Of a stretch of DNA of 64,000 bases, positions 56,189 through 64,000 are shown one piece after another. Where the stretch lies: NCBI RefSeq assembly GCF_017357245.1, contig NZ_CP071612.1, positions 1,615,001 through 1,679,000 of the forward strand, written 5' to 3'. Positions within the stretch are counted from its first letter, which is position 1, and each line of letters begins with the position of its first letter. This stretch comes from Rhizobium bangladeshense. GTDB lineage: Bacteria > Pseudomonadota > Alphaproteobacteria > Rhizobiales > Rhizobiaceae. Made by a program: the position numbers and the translations under genes. The notes under the pieces are model-generated. The model ran no database searches, was not told the DNA's origin, and saw only the letters and a program-made list of their open reading frames with translations.

Positions 56189-57511
56189 ATGCGCCTGTCT
56201 CGCTATTTCATGCCCATCCTTAAGGAAAACCCCAAGGAGGCGGAGATCGTCTCCCACCGGTTGATGCTGCGCGCCGGCATGATCCGCCAGCAGTCACAGG
56301 GCATTTATTCCTGGTTGCCCCTCGGCAAGCGTGTGCTGGACAAGGTCAACGCCGTTATCCGCGAGGAGCAGAACCGCGCCGGCGCCATCGAGCTTTCAAT
56401 GCCGACCCTGCAATCCGCGGAGCTTTGGCAGGAAAGCGGCCGTTACGACGCCTACGGCAAGGAGATGCTGCGCATCAAGGACCGCCAGGAGCGGCCGATG
56501 CTTTATGGTCCCACCAATGAGGAAATGGTGACGGATATTTTCCGCGCCTCAGTCAAATCCTATAAGGACCTGCCGCTCAATCTCTATCACATTCAGCTGA
56601 AGTTCCGCGACGAGATCCGTCCGCGTTTCGGCACCATGCGCTCGCGCGAGTTCATGATGAAGGACGCCTATTCCTTCGATCTGACGCGCGAAGCAGCAGA
56701 GCATTCCTATAATAAGATGTTCGCAGCCTATCTCAGAACTTTCGATCGGCTCGGCCTGCGCGCCATCCCGATGCGTGCCGATACCGGCCCGATCGGCGGC
56801 AATCTCAGCCATGAATTCATCATCCTCGCCGATACCGGTGAATCCGAGGTTTTCTGCCACAAGGACTTCGTCGGCTTCGATATTCCTGGTGAACGGACCG
56901 ATTTCGACAGCGTCGAAGGCCTGCAGGCGATCTTCGACAAGTGGACCTCTCTTTATGCCGCGACCTCGGAGATGCACGACGAGGCAGCCTTCAACGCCAT
57001 CCCCGAGGGCGAGCGCCTTTCCGCCCGCGGCATCGAGGTCGGCCATATCTTCTATTTCGGCACGAAATATTCCGAGCCGATGGGCGCGAAAGTGCAGGGG
57101 CCGGATGGTAAGGAACATTTCGTTCACATGGGGTCCTACGGTATCGGTCCGACGCGCCTTGTTCCCGCCATCATCGAAGCATCGCATGACGACAACGGAA
57201 TCATCTGGCCGGCGTCGGTCGCACCCTTCGATGTTGTCGTAATCAACATGAAGTCGGGCGACGAAGCCTGCGACGATACTTGCGAGCTGATCTACGCTGC
57301 GCTGACCAAGGCCGGCAAGGATGTGCTTTATGACGACACCGACGACCGGGCTGGGACGAAATTCGCGACCGCCGACCTGATCGGCGTACCTGTCCAGATC
57401 ATCGCTGGTCCGCGTGCGGTCGCAAACGGCGAGGTCGAAGTGAAGGACCGCAAGACCGGCGCCCGCGAAACGATGACCATCGAAGCGGCGATCAACAGGT
57501 TCGTGGCGTAA
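56189..57511 (+). CDS. proS: Prolyl-tRNA synthetase
   Basis: Class II aminoacyl-tRNA synthetase charging tRNA-Pro. The 440-residue product has motif 1 around [16 protein letters not shown], motif 2 [26 protein letters not shown], motif 3 [17 protein letters not shown], and a C-terminal anticodon-binding domain. It lacks the long INS editing domain of the E. coli enzyme, as is usual in alphaproteobacteria. The start is preceded by CGGAA. lolC/E begins 15 bases downstream, an order shared with related genomes. Confidence 0.96.
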   Translation: MRLSRYFMPILKENPKEAEIVSHRLMLRAGMIRQQSQGIYSWLPLGKRVLDKVNAVIREEQNRAGAIELSMPTLQSAELWQESGRYDAYGKEMLRIKDRQERPMLYGPTNEEMVTDIFRASVKSYKDLPLNLYHIQLKFRDEIRPRFGTMRSREFMMKDAYSFDLTREAAEHSYNKMFAAYLRTFDRLGLRAIPMRADTGPIGGNLSHEFIILADTGESEVFCHKDFVGFDIPGERTDFDSVEGLQAIFDKWTSLYAATSEMHDEAAFNAIPEGERLSARGIEVGHIFYFGTKYSEPMGAKVQGPDGKEHFVHMGSYGIGPTRLVPAIIEASHDDNGIIWPASVAPFDVVVINMKSGDEACDDTCELIYAALTKAGKDVLYDDTDDRAGTKFATADLIGVPVQIIAGPRAVANGEVEVKDRKTGARETMTIEAAINRFVA

Positions 57512-57526
57512 GGAAACGGAGGCGAA

Positions 57527-58831
57527 ATGGCAGAGGCAGCAGTGGACCGGAGTTCAAAATCCGGCTTGGGTCCGGCTGGCAAGCCATTTTCCACCTTTGA
57601 GCGTCTTGTGGCGTGGCGTTATCTGCGCGCCCGCCGCAAGGAGGCATTTATTTCGGTGATCGCCGGCTTCTCCTTCGTCGGCATCATGCTGGGCGTTGCG
57701 ACGCTGATTATCGTCATGGCCGTCATGAACGGCTTCCGCACCGAGCTCGTCTCGCGCATTCTAGGCATCAACGGCCACATGATCGTGCAACCGGTCGATG
57801 GTCCTTTCACCGATTATCCCGACCTCGCCAGTAGGCTCGCCGGCGTGCCCGGCATCAAGATGGCGCTGCCCCTGGTGGAAGGCCAGGTGCTCGCCTCCGC
57901 CTCGGCCGGCGGCAGCACCGGCGCTTTGGTGCGCGGCGTCCGCGCTGAAGACCTGACCAAGCTCAAAACGGTCTCGGATAACATCAAATCCGGCGATATG
58001 GTGGGCTTTGCCGCCGGTGAAGGTGTGCTGATCGGCACTCGCATGGCCGATCAACTGGGTCTGCGCGTCGGCGACCTCATCACCCTGACCTCGCCGGAAG
58101 GTGACATCACGCCGATGGGCGTCAATCCGCGCGTCAAGTCCTACAAAATCTCCGGGCTGTTCGAGATCGGCATGTCGGAATACGACTCCTCGATCATCTT
58201 CATGCCGCTCGAGGAGGCGCAGCTCTATTTCAATGCCGCTGGGCTGGTGCAGTCGATCGAGCTCTTCGCCGATCACCCCGATGATATCGCCGCTCTGAGG
58301 CCGAAGGTGGAGGAGGCGGCTGGCCGCCAGATCAACCTCACCGACTGGCGCCAGCGCAACCAGACCTTCTTCTCCGCACTCCAGGTCGAGCGCAATGTCA
58401 TGTTCATGATCCTGACTCTGATCGTGCTCGTGGCGGCGCTGAACATCATCTCCGGCCTCATCATGCTGGTGAAGGACAAGGGCAGCGATATCGCGATCCT
58501 GCGCACGATGGGCGCCAGCGCCGGCTCGATCATGCGCATCTTCTTCATGACCGGGGCGGCGATCGGCATCGTCGGCACCATTGGCGGCGTGCTGCTCGGT
58601 GTTCTCGTCTGCGTCAACATCGAATCCATCCGCCAGTTCTTCTCCTGGATATCAAGCACCGAGATCTTCAATCCGCAGGTCTATTTCCTCAGCCAGCTGC
58701 CGGCCGAGATGCAGCTCAGCGAAACCATTTCGATCGTCGTGATGGCGCTGACGCTCTCCTTCATCGCGACGATCTTTCCGGCCTGGCGCGCCTCCAGGCT
58801 CGATCCGGTGCAGGCCCTGCGCTACGAATAA
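57527..58831 (+). CDS. lolC: Lipoprotein-releasing ABC permease (LolC/LolE)
   Basis: Membrane subunit of the Lol complex that extracts lipoproteins from the inner membrane for delivery to LolA. The 434-residue product has the MacB/FtsX layout: a helix at [29 protein letters not shown], a large periplasmic domain (about 70-290), then three helices ([23 protein letters not shown] onward) and a typical end DPVQALRYE. Only one permease gene is present, so it probably forms the homodimeric LolF-type version. The ATP-binding lolD follows after 14 bases. Confidence 0.92.
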   Translation: MAEAAVDRSSKSGLGPAGKPFSTFERLVAWRYLRARRKEAFISVIAGFSFVGIMLGVATLIIVMAVMNGFRTELVSRILGINGHMIVQPVDGPFTDYPDLASRLAGVPGIKMALPLVEGQVLASASAGGSTGALVRGVRAEDLTKLKTVSDNIKSGDMVGFAAGEGVLIGTRMADQLGLRVGDLITLTSPEGDITPMGVNPRVKSYKISGLFEIGMSEYDSSIIFMPLEEAQLYFNAAGLVQSIELFADHPDDIAALRPKVEEAAGRQINLTDWRQRNQTFFSALQVERNVMFMILTLIVLVAALNIISGLIMLVKDKGSDIAILRTMGASAGSIMRIFFMTGAAIGIVGTIGGVLLGVLVCVNIESIRQFFSWISSTEIFNPQVYFLSQLPAEMQLSETISIVVMALTLSFIATIFPAWRASRLDPVQALRYE

Positions 58832-58845
58832 GGAATGCCGTCTTC

Positions 58846-59529
58846 ATGAATCGCAACGTCGTTCTCAAGCTTACCGGCGTCGAGCGCCATTACGGGCAGG
58901 GCGATACGCTGCTCCCGATTCTGAAGGGCGCGGATTTTTCACTGTCGAAAGGTGAGATCGTCGCTCTCGTCGCTCCCTCCGGCACCGGCAAGTCTACGCT
59001 GCTGCATATTGCCGGGCTCTTGGAACATCCCGATGGCGGTGAGGTCACCATCAATGGCCATGCCTGCGACGGCCTTTCAGACGAGAAACGCACCGCGATC
59101 CGCCGCAGCGAGATCGGCTTCGTCTACCAGTTCCATCACCTCCTCCCGGAATTTTCGGCGCTTGAAAACATCATGATGCCGCAGCTGATCGCCGGCCTGT
59201 CCTGGAAGGAAGCCGGCGAGCGAGCCGGCCAGCTTCTCGATTATATGCGCATCGGCCATCGCGGTTCGCATCGTCCGGCCGAACTTTCCGGCGGCGAACA
59301 GCAGCGCGTCGCGATCGCCCGCGCCGTCGCCAATGCCCCGACGCTGCTTCTCGCCGACGAGCCGACCGGCAATCTCGATCCGGAGACGGCAAGTTACGTC
59401 TTCGACGCGCTCGAGGCGCTGGTGCGCCAGTCCGGCCTCGCGGCCCTCATCGCCACTCACAACCATGAACTGGCCGGACGCATGGATCGGCGCGTCACGA
59501 TCTCCGATGGCAAGGTTGTCGACTTCTAA
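58846..59529 (+). CDS. lolD: Lipoprotein-releasing ABC ATPase LolD
   Basis: ATP-binding subunit powering lipoprotein release, 227 residues. Walker A is APSGTGKST near 44, the signature [14 protein letters not shown] near 147, and Walker [14 protein letters not shown] near 166. It ends shortly before the stop of the convergent DUF5680 gene (5 bases between). Confidence 0.95.
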   Translation: MNRNVVLKLTGVERHYGQGDTLLPILKGADFSLSKGEIVALVAPSGTGKSTLLHIAGLLEHPDGGEVTINGHACDGLSDEKRTAIRRSEIGFVYQFHHLLPEFSALENIMMPQLIAGLSWKEAGERAGQLLDYMRIGHRGSHRPAELSGGEQQRVAIARAVANAPTLLLADEPTGNLDPETASYVFDALEALVRQSGLAALIATHNHELAGRMDRRVTISDGKVVDF

Positions 59530-59534
59530 TTCGA

Positions 59535-59999
59535 TTACGGGATGACAAGCCCGCCGCGGTAATCGAGCACATAAGCCTTCCGGCCGCCGACCATGATGCA
59601 TTCATGGCCGCTGAATCGGTCGCAGCCGCCTTCGCTGCGGTCGATATAGCGGCCGAACGGATGATCGAATTCCATTCCGCCGAGAAAGCGGCCCTCCCCA
59701 TACATCGCCGACAGCGCCGCCTTGATCACAGTTCCGGCGGCACTGCCATCGATGAGATCGGCCGCGACGACGCAGCCGAAATAATTCATCGCCCAGACGG
59801 GTTCGCCGGCAAACCACACCACTTCCTGTCCGGCGAAATCGGTGCCGCCGACGTAACTGTCGAGATATGACCAGTCGCCGCGTTCATAGCCAATATCGTG
59901 AGCGCCCGGCCGGCAGGGCGGGCGAGGCACGCCCCCGCCGATATAGGTCGCGGCCTTAGCCTCTACGATGAAGTCGTTCAGCATAGCGGTGTCGAGCAT
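59535..59999 (-). CDS. DUF5680 domain protein
   Basis: Cytoplasmic protein of 154 residues resembling the DUF5680 family: NDFIVEAKAATYIGGG at the start, RPGAHDIGYERGDWSYLDSYVGG, then VVWFAGEPVWAMNYFGC. Some relatives are fused to XRE-type DNA-binding domains; this one has none. The function is unknown. The ATG at 59999 is 9 bases after GGAGG; an ATG at 60005 is in frame but too close. It is divergent from the small SOS-like gene at 60305. Confidence 0.75.
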   Translation of the reverse strand: MLDTAMLNDFIVEAKAATYIGGGVPRPPCRPGAHDIGYERGDWSYLDSYVGGTDFAGQEVVWFAGEPVWAMNYFGCVVAADLIDGSAAGTVIKAALSAMYGEGRFLGGMEFDHPFGRYIDRSEGGCDRFSGHECIMVGGRKAYVLDYRGGLVIP

Positions 60000-60247
60000 T
60001 ATCATCTTCCTCCCTGCCTCACCTGATGCCGATATAGCAGACTGCTGAGAACATAAGAAAAACAAAACGGTTCGCATTGCTAGAAGCCAGAGGCAGGCAT
60101 CAGGCACAGGATGCGTTGGCCCGACCGGTTCGTCCAGGCGATGCAGGGCGGGTTGGAGAGCATGTCAAGACTGGCGCGATGCGAGGTTCGATTCGCAGCT
60201 CGCGAGCGGCCCTTTTTCAAAGGCAAGCGGGGAGGAAAAGATTCCTG

Positions 60248-60276
60248 TTGACATTGGAACATAGATGGAACAAATT
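60248..60276 (+). promoter_or_regulatory. Promoter of the 28-aa peptide gene, with LexA box
   Basis: TTGACA (60248-60253) is a perfect -35; 17 bases on lies a poor -10, CAAATT (60271-60276). A LexA-type box, GAAC-N7-GAAC (60257-60271), fills the spacer, where a repressor would block RNA polymerase. Confidence 0.5.
60257..60271 (+). promoter_or_regulatory. LexA (SOS) box, alphaproteobacterial type
   Basis: GAAC-ATAGATG-GAAC matches the direct-repeat GAAC-N7-GAAC (equivalently GTTC-N7-GTTC) bound by LexA in alphaproteobacteria. It lies between the -35 and the start of a 28-codon gene and about 250 bases before dnaE. The motif is short, so a chance match is possible, but the location is right. 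Confidence 0.6.
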
Positions 60277-60304
60277 GAAAACATAACGAGTAAAGGAGAG
60301 CCAG

Positions 60305-60391
60305 ATGACTGACATGATCCGTGATATCGCAGCATTCACCTCCATCGCAATGTTCGTTGCCAGCTTCTCGCTTATCGTCATCGCGATCTAA
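60305..60391 (+). CDS. 28-residue single-pass membrane peptide
   Basis: A tiny gene with a strong AAAGGAG site 6 bases before ATG. The product is 28 residues: a short charged head MTDMIRD, then one hydrophobic segment (IAAFTSIAMFVASFSLIV, about residues 8-28) that could just span the inner membrane. A LexA-type box overlaps its promoter. In size, topology and apparent SOS control it resembles SidA of Caulobacter, a 29-residue SOS-induced division inhibitor, or TisB-type peptides; homology is not shown. dnaE starts 117 bases downstream on the same strand. Confidence 0.7.
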   Translation: MTDMIRDIAAFTSIAMFVASFSLIVIAI

Positions 60392-60508
60392 AGTTTTCGG
60401 GGGATCGCATGGCAGTCATGCGGTTCGCACGCCGGTCTTCTTCTGGACATCATCGCCCTCAATGCCGACAATGCGTCCGATTCATTTCGGCTGATTGAAA
60501 GGCATATC

Positions 60509-63500
60509 ATGGCGGAGACGCAAACGGGTTCAATTGGTGAGGCGACCGGTGGCGAACCGGGTTTCATCCACCTGAGGGTCCACTCCGCCTATTCGCTGCT
60601 TGAGGGCGCCTTGCCTCTGAAGAAGATCCTCTACAAGGCGACCGGCGACAGCCAGCCGGCGATCGCCATCACCGACACCAACAATCTCTTTGTCGCCCTT
60701 GAATTCTCCCAGAAGGCAATGGACGAGGGCCTGCAGCCGATCATCGGCTGCCAGGTCTCGATCGACATGGAAGACGGATTGGAAAGTGAAAAGCGCGGCG
60801 GTCAGCAGGCACTGATCAAGCTGCCGTCGATCGTTCTTCTTGCGGCGACGGACGCCGGTTACGAAAGGCTGGTTGATCTCGTCAGCCGCGCCTATCTCGG
60901 CGGTGATAGCAACCAGGCCATTCATATCAGAGCCTCCTGGCTGGAAGAGTCAGGCACGGAAGGGCTGATCGCCTTGACCGGCGCCCTGACTGGGCCGGTT
61001 GACGCGGCTTTCAGGGAAGGCCATCCCGCTCAGGCGGAAGCCCGGCTGCTCACGCTGAAGCGTCTGTTCGGCGACAGACTCTATGTCGAGCTGCAGCGGC
61101 ACGGCACCTACGACAAGCGGCACGAGCAGAAGATCGTCAGGCTTGCTTACACGCATGACCTGCCGCTCGTCGCCACCAACGAAGCCTTCTTTCCGACTCG
61201 CGACGATTACGACGCCCATGATGCGCTGATGGCGGTTGCGCATAACGCCATCGTCTCCGACGACAGCCGTTTTCGCCTGACGCCGGATCACTACCTGAAG
61301 AGCCGGGCCGAGATGGCCAAGCTCTTTCCCGACCTGCCGGAAGCGCTCGATAACACGATCGAGATCGCCAAGCGCTGCTCCTTCGTGTTGAAGACGCGAA
61401 AGCCGATCCTGCCGCGCTTCACTGGCGCCACCGACGATGCCGAGGAGGCCGAACGCGCCGAGGCGGGCGAATTGCGCCGCCAGGCGGTGGAAGGGCTGGA
61501 CATGCGGCTTGCCACGCTCGGAATGTCGCCGGGTTACGAGGAAAAGGATTACCGCGAGCGCCTCGAGTTCGAACTCAGCGTTATCGAGCGCATGCGCTTC
61601 CCGGGTTACTTCCTGATCGTTTCCGACTTCATCAAGTGGGCCAAGCAGCATGATATTCCCGTCGGTCCGGGCCGTGGTTCGGGCGCCGGTTCGCTGGTCG
61701 CCTATGCCTTGACGATCACCGATGTCGACCCGCTGCGCTTCTCGCTGCTCTTCGAGCGCTTCCTCAATCCGGAACGCGTCTCGATGCCTGACTTCGACAT
61801 CGACTTCTGCCAGGACCGCCGCGAAGAGGTGATCCGCTACGTTCAGGCGAAATATGGGCGCGAGCAGGTGGCGCAGATCATTACCTTCGGTTCGCTGCAG
61901 GCACGCGCCGCACTTCGCGATGTCGGCCGCGTGCTGGAAATGCCTTACGGCCAGGTCGACAAGATCTGCAAACTCGTGCCGAACAATCCGGCCAATCCGA
62001 CGCCGCTCTCCAAGGCGATCGAGGAGGAGCCGAAGCTGCAGGAGGAGGCGGCGAAGGAGCCGGTGGTCGCGCGTCTGCTCGACATCGCCCAGAAGATTGA
62101 AGGGCTTTATCGTCACGCCTCGACGCATGCTGCCGGCATCGTCATCGGCGACCGCCCGCTGTCCAAGCTCGTGCCGATGTATCGCGATCCGCGCTCCGAC
62201 ATGCCCGTCACCCAGTTCAACATGAAATGGGTGGAGCAGGCAGGCCTCGTGAAGTTCGACTTCCTCGGCTTGAAGACGTTGACCGTGCTGAAGGTCGCCG
62301 TCGATTTCGTCGCCAAACGCGGCATTAAAGTCGATCTTGCGGCCATTCCGCTCGACGACAAGAAGACTTACGAAATGCTGTCGCGCGGCGAGACGGTCGG
62401 CGTGTTCCAGGTGGAAAGTGCCGGCATGCGCAAGGCGCTGATCGGCATGAAGCCGGACTGCATCGAGGACATCATCGCGCTGGTGGCGCTCTACCGCCCG
62501 GGCCCGATGGAGAACATCCCGGTTTATAATGCCCGCAAGCACGGCGAGGAGGAGGTGGAATCGATCCACCCGATGATCGACCATCTGCTCAAGGAAACCC
62601 AGGGCGTCATCGTCTATCAGGAACAGGTGATGCAGATCGCCCAGGTCCTGTCCGGCTATTCATTGGGTGAAGCCGATCTTCTGCGCCGCGCCATGGGTAA
62701 GAAGATCAAGGCCGAGATGGACCAGCAGCGTGAGCGCTTCGTCGATGGCGCGGTGAAGAACGGTGTGAAGAAGCCGCAGGCCGACGTCATCTTCGATCTC
62801 TTGGCGAAATTCGCCAATTACGGCTTCAACAAGTCGCATGCCGCCGCCTATGCCATCGTCTCATACCAGACGGCCTATATGAAGGCGCATTACCCGGTCG
62901 AGTTCCTCGCCGCTTCGATGACGCTCGACATGTCCAACACGGAAAAGGTCAATGATTTCCGTCAAGATGCCAAACGCCTCGGCATCGAGGTGATCGCACC
63001 TTCGGTGCAGACCTCCTTCCGCCATTTCGAGACCGGCGACAACCGGATCTACTATGCGCTGGCCGCCCTCAAGGGCGTCGGCGAATCCGCCGTCGACCAT
63101 ATCGTCGAGGTGCGCGGCGACAAGCCCTTCGCCAGCATCGAGGATTTCTGCCTGCGCATCGATCCGCGCCAGGTGAACCGCCGCGTGTTGGAAAGCCTGA
63201 TCTATGCCGGCGCCTTCGATTGTTTCGGCACGGACCGCGCCCAGCTTGCCGCCGGGCTCGACCGCATCCTCGGCTATGCCCAGCGCGCCCAGGAAAACAA
63301 GCTGAGCGGCCAGTCGGATATTTTCGGCAGTACATTGACGTCAGGTCCGGAGAAGATCTCCTTGCCGCCTTATTCACCCTGGCTGGCTTCGGAGCGGCTG
63401 CTCAAGGAATTCCAGGTGCTGGGCTTCTATCTCACGGCCCACCCGCTCGATTCCTACAGCAACATCCTGCAGAAGATGCGCGTGCAGACCTTTGCCGAGT

Positions 63501-64000
63501 TCTCCGCGGCGATCAAGCAGGGGGCTGCCAATGCGCGCCTTGCCGGCACCGTCATCTCGAAGCAGGAGCGCAAGACCCGCACCGGCAACAAGATGGGCAT
63601 CATCGTCTTTTCCGACTCGTCGGGCCAGTTCGAAGCCGTGCTGTTTTCGGAGATGCTGAACCAGTATCGCGATGTGCTCGAGTCCGGAAAATCCTTCTTG
63701 CTGACCGCGACCGGCGAGGAGCGGCCGGAGGGCATCGGCCTGCGTATCCAGACGATCCAGTCGCTCGAGGAAAAGTCGCTGCAGATGCAGAAGGCGCTGC
63801 GCGTCTATGTCAGAGATTCCGGACCGCTGAGAATGGTTGCCGGCCATCTGAACGCCAAGGGCGACGGCCTGGTTTCCTTCATCGTCATCAAGGAGGAGGG
63901 CAAACGCGAGGTGGAAGTGGCGCTGCCGGAGAAATACCGCATCACGCCGGAGATCGCAGCCGCCCTTCGCGCCGCCCCTGGCGTCGTTGACGTCGAACTT
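60509..64000 (+). CDS. dnaE: DNA polymerase III alpha subunit (3' end beyond window)
   Basis: Replicative polymerase subunit; the frame is open from ATG 60509 to the window edge (1164 codons), close to the full length of rhizobial DnaE1. An N-terminal PHP domain starts at FIHLRVHSAYSLLEGA; the metal-site Asp of E. coli-type sequences is already an Ala here. The polymerase catalytic aspartates are D428, D430 and D432 in MPDFDIDF, following GPGRGSGAGSLVAYAL. Later come QGVIVYQEQVMQIAQVLSGY, the HhH region, and an OB-fold near 1000-1080. GAAAGG gives the ribosome-binding site. It may be partly cotranscribed with the 28-aa gene. Confidence 0.97.
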   Translation, partial: MAETQTGSIGEATGGEPGFIHLRVHSAYSLLEGALPLKKILYKATGDSQPAIAITDTNNLFVALEFSQKAMDEGLQPIIGCQVSIDMEDGLESEKRGGQQALIKLPSIVLLAATDAGYERLVDLVSRAYLGGDSNQAIHIRASWLEESGTEGLIALTGALTGPVDAAFREGHPAQAEARLLTLKRLFGDRLYVELQRHGTYDKRHEQKIVRLAYTHDLPLVATNEAFFPTRDDYDAHDALMAVAHNAIVSDDSRFRLTPDHYLKSRAEMAKLFPDLPEALDNTIEIAKRCSFVLKTRKPILPRFTGATDDAEEAERAEAGELRRQAVEGLDMRLATLGMSPGYEEKDYRERLEFELSVIERMRFPGYFLIVSDFIKWAKQHDIPVGPGRGSGAGSLVAYALTITDVDPLRFSLLFERFLNPERVSMPDFDIDFCQDRREEVIRYVQAKYGREQVAQIITFGSLQARAALRDVGRVLEMPYGQVDKICKLVPNNPANPTPLSKAIEEEPKLQEEAAKEPVVARLLDIAQKIEGLYRHASTHAAGIVIGDRPLSKLVPMYRDPRSDMPVTQFNMKWVEQAGLVKFDFLGLKTLTVLKVAVDFVAKRGIKVDLAAIPLDDKKTYEMLSRGETVGVFQVESAGMRKALIGMKPDCIEDIIALVALYRPGPMENIPVYNARKHGEEEVESIHPMIDHLLKETQGVIVYQEQVMQIAQVLSGYSLGEADLLRRAMGKKIKAEMDQQRERFVDGAVKNGVKKPQADVIFDLLAKFANYGFNKSHAAAYAIVSYQTAYMKAHYPVEFLAASMTLDMSNTEKVNDFRQDAKRLGIEVIAPSVQTSFRHFETGDNRIYYALAALKGVGESAVDHIVEVRGDKPFASIEDFCLRIDPRQVNRRVLESLIYAGAFDCFGTDRAQLAAGLDRILGYAQRAQENKLSGQSDIFGSTLTSGPEKISLPPYSPWLASERLLKEFQVLGFYLTAHPLDSYSNILQKMRVQTFAEFSAAIKQGAANARLAGTVISKQERKTRTGNKMGIIVFSDSSGQFEAVLFSEMLNQYRDVLESGKSFLLTATGEERPEGIGLRIQTIQSLEEKSLQMQKALRVYVRDSGPLRMVAGHLNAKGDGLVSFIVIKEEGKREVEVALPEKYRITPEIAAALRAAPGVVDVEL

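Overview
The window looks like a chromosomal segment of a Rhizobium of the R. leguminosarum / R. etli group. The evidence is the high-GC coding style, the gene families (DUF1127, DUF1467, DUF5680, HhH-tailed NuoE), the order clpP-clpX-lon-hupB, a complete rhizobial nuo operon continuing into birA-rnj-mce, an FMN riboswitch in front of a RibN-type transporter, and CTGTCAT-type Pho boxes. The species call is an inference from pattern; no search was run.

Layout. 1-2.4 kb: rpsI and rplM (minus strand) with a clear sigma70 promoter and a terminator-like hairpin in the rplM leader, then a LysR gene facing a DUF1127 gene across a 26-bp palindrome. 2.8-7.1 kb: crotonase-family protein, EamA transporter, CoA-binding protein and O-acetylhomoserine sulfhydrylase. 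7.5-13.5 kb: a tight copper/silver efflux cluster (Met/Cys/His-rich secreted protein, FixH-like protein, CusB, CusA, DUF411) with no regulator of its own, probably acquired. 13.8-19.4 kb: cupin, a GGDEF-EAL sensor, a cytochrome P450 and a GGDEF diguanylate cyclase. 19.6-25.2 kb: protein quality control and nucleoid genes clpP, clpX, lon and hupB, with CTTGAA-type heat-shock-like promoters before clpP and lon. 25.3-28.7 kb: FMN riboswitch-ribN, then a secreted esterase-like/phytase-family protein behind a perfect Pho box. 28.8-34.6 kb: LysR/oxidoreductase pair, aldo/keto reductase, cupin, methyltransferase (second Pho-box-like site), a hypothetical gene, a 356-bp MITE-like element and a glutathione peroxidase. 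35.1-35.8 kb: tRNA-Val(TAC) and two identical tRNA-Asp(GTC). 36.1-52.3 kb: nuoA-N with two extra genes inserted (a 90-aa secreted protein and a 227-aa HhH protein). 52.3-55.6 kb: birA, ribonuclease J, methylmalonyl-CoA epimerase, DUF1467. 56.2-59.5 kb: proS, lolC/E, lolD. 59.5-64 kb: DUF5680, a 28-aa membrane peptide with a LexA-type box in its promoter, and dnaE, which runs off the right edge.

How the parts work together. Most of the window is core metabolism: respiration (complex I), translation (rpsI, rplM, proS, tRNAs), proteolysis (ClpXP, Lon), RNA decay (RNase J), lipoprotein sorting (Lol) and replication (DnaE). Accessory content is limited to the copper cluster and the MITE-like element.

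The observations most worth following are: the candidate SOS-induced 28-aa membrane peptide before dnaE (size and topology recall Caulobacter SidA); the two Pho-box-like sites, one before a poorly characterised secreted protein and one before a methyltransferase; the paralogous HhH tail shared by NuoE and a neighbour inside the nuo operon; the nested-palindrome element at 33.6-34.0 kb; the CusB adaptor with two tandem metal-binding-like repeats, one stripped of its methionines; and the rplM leader with attenuator-like geometry.
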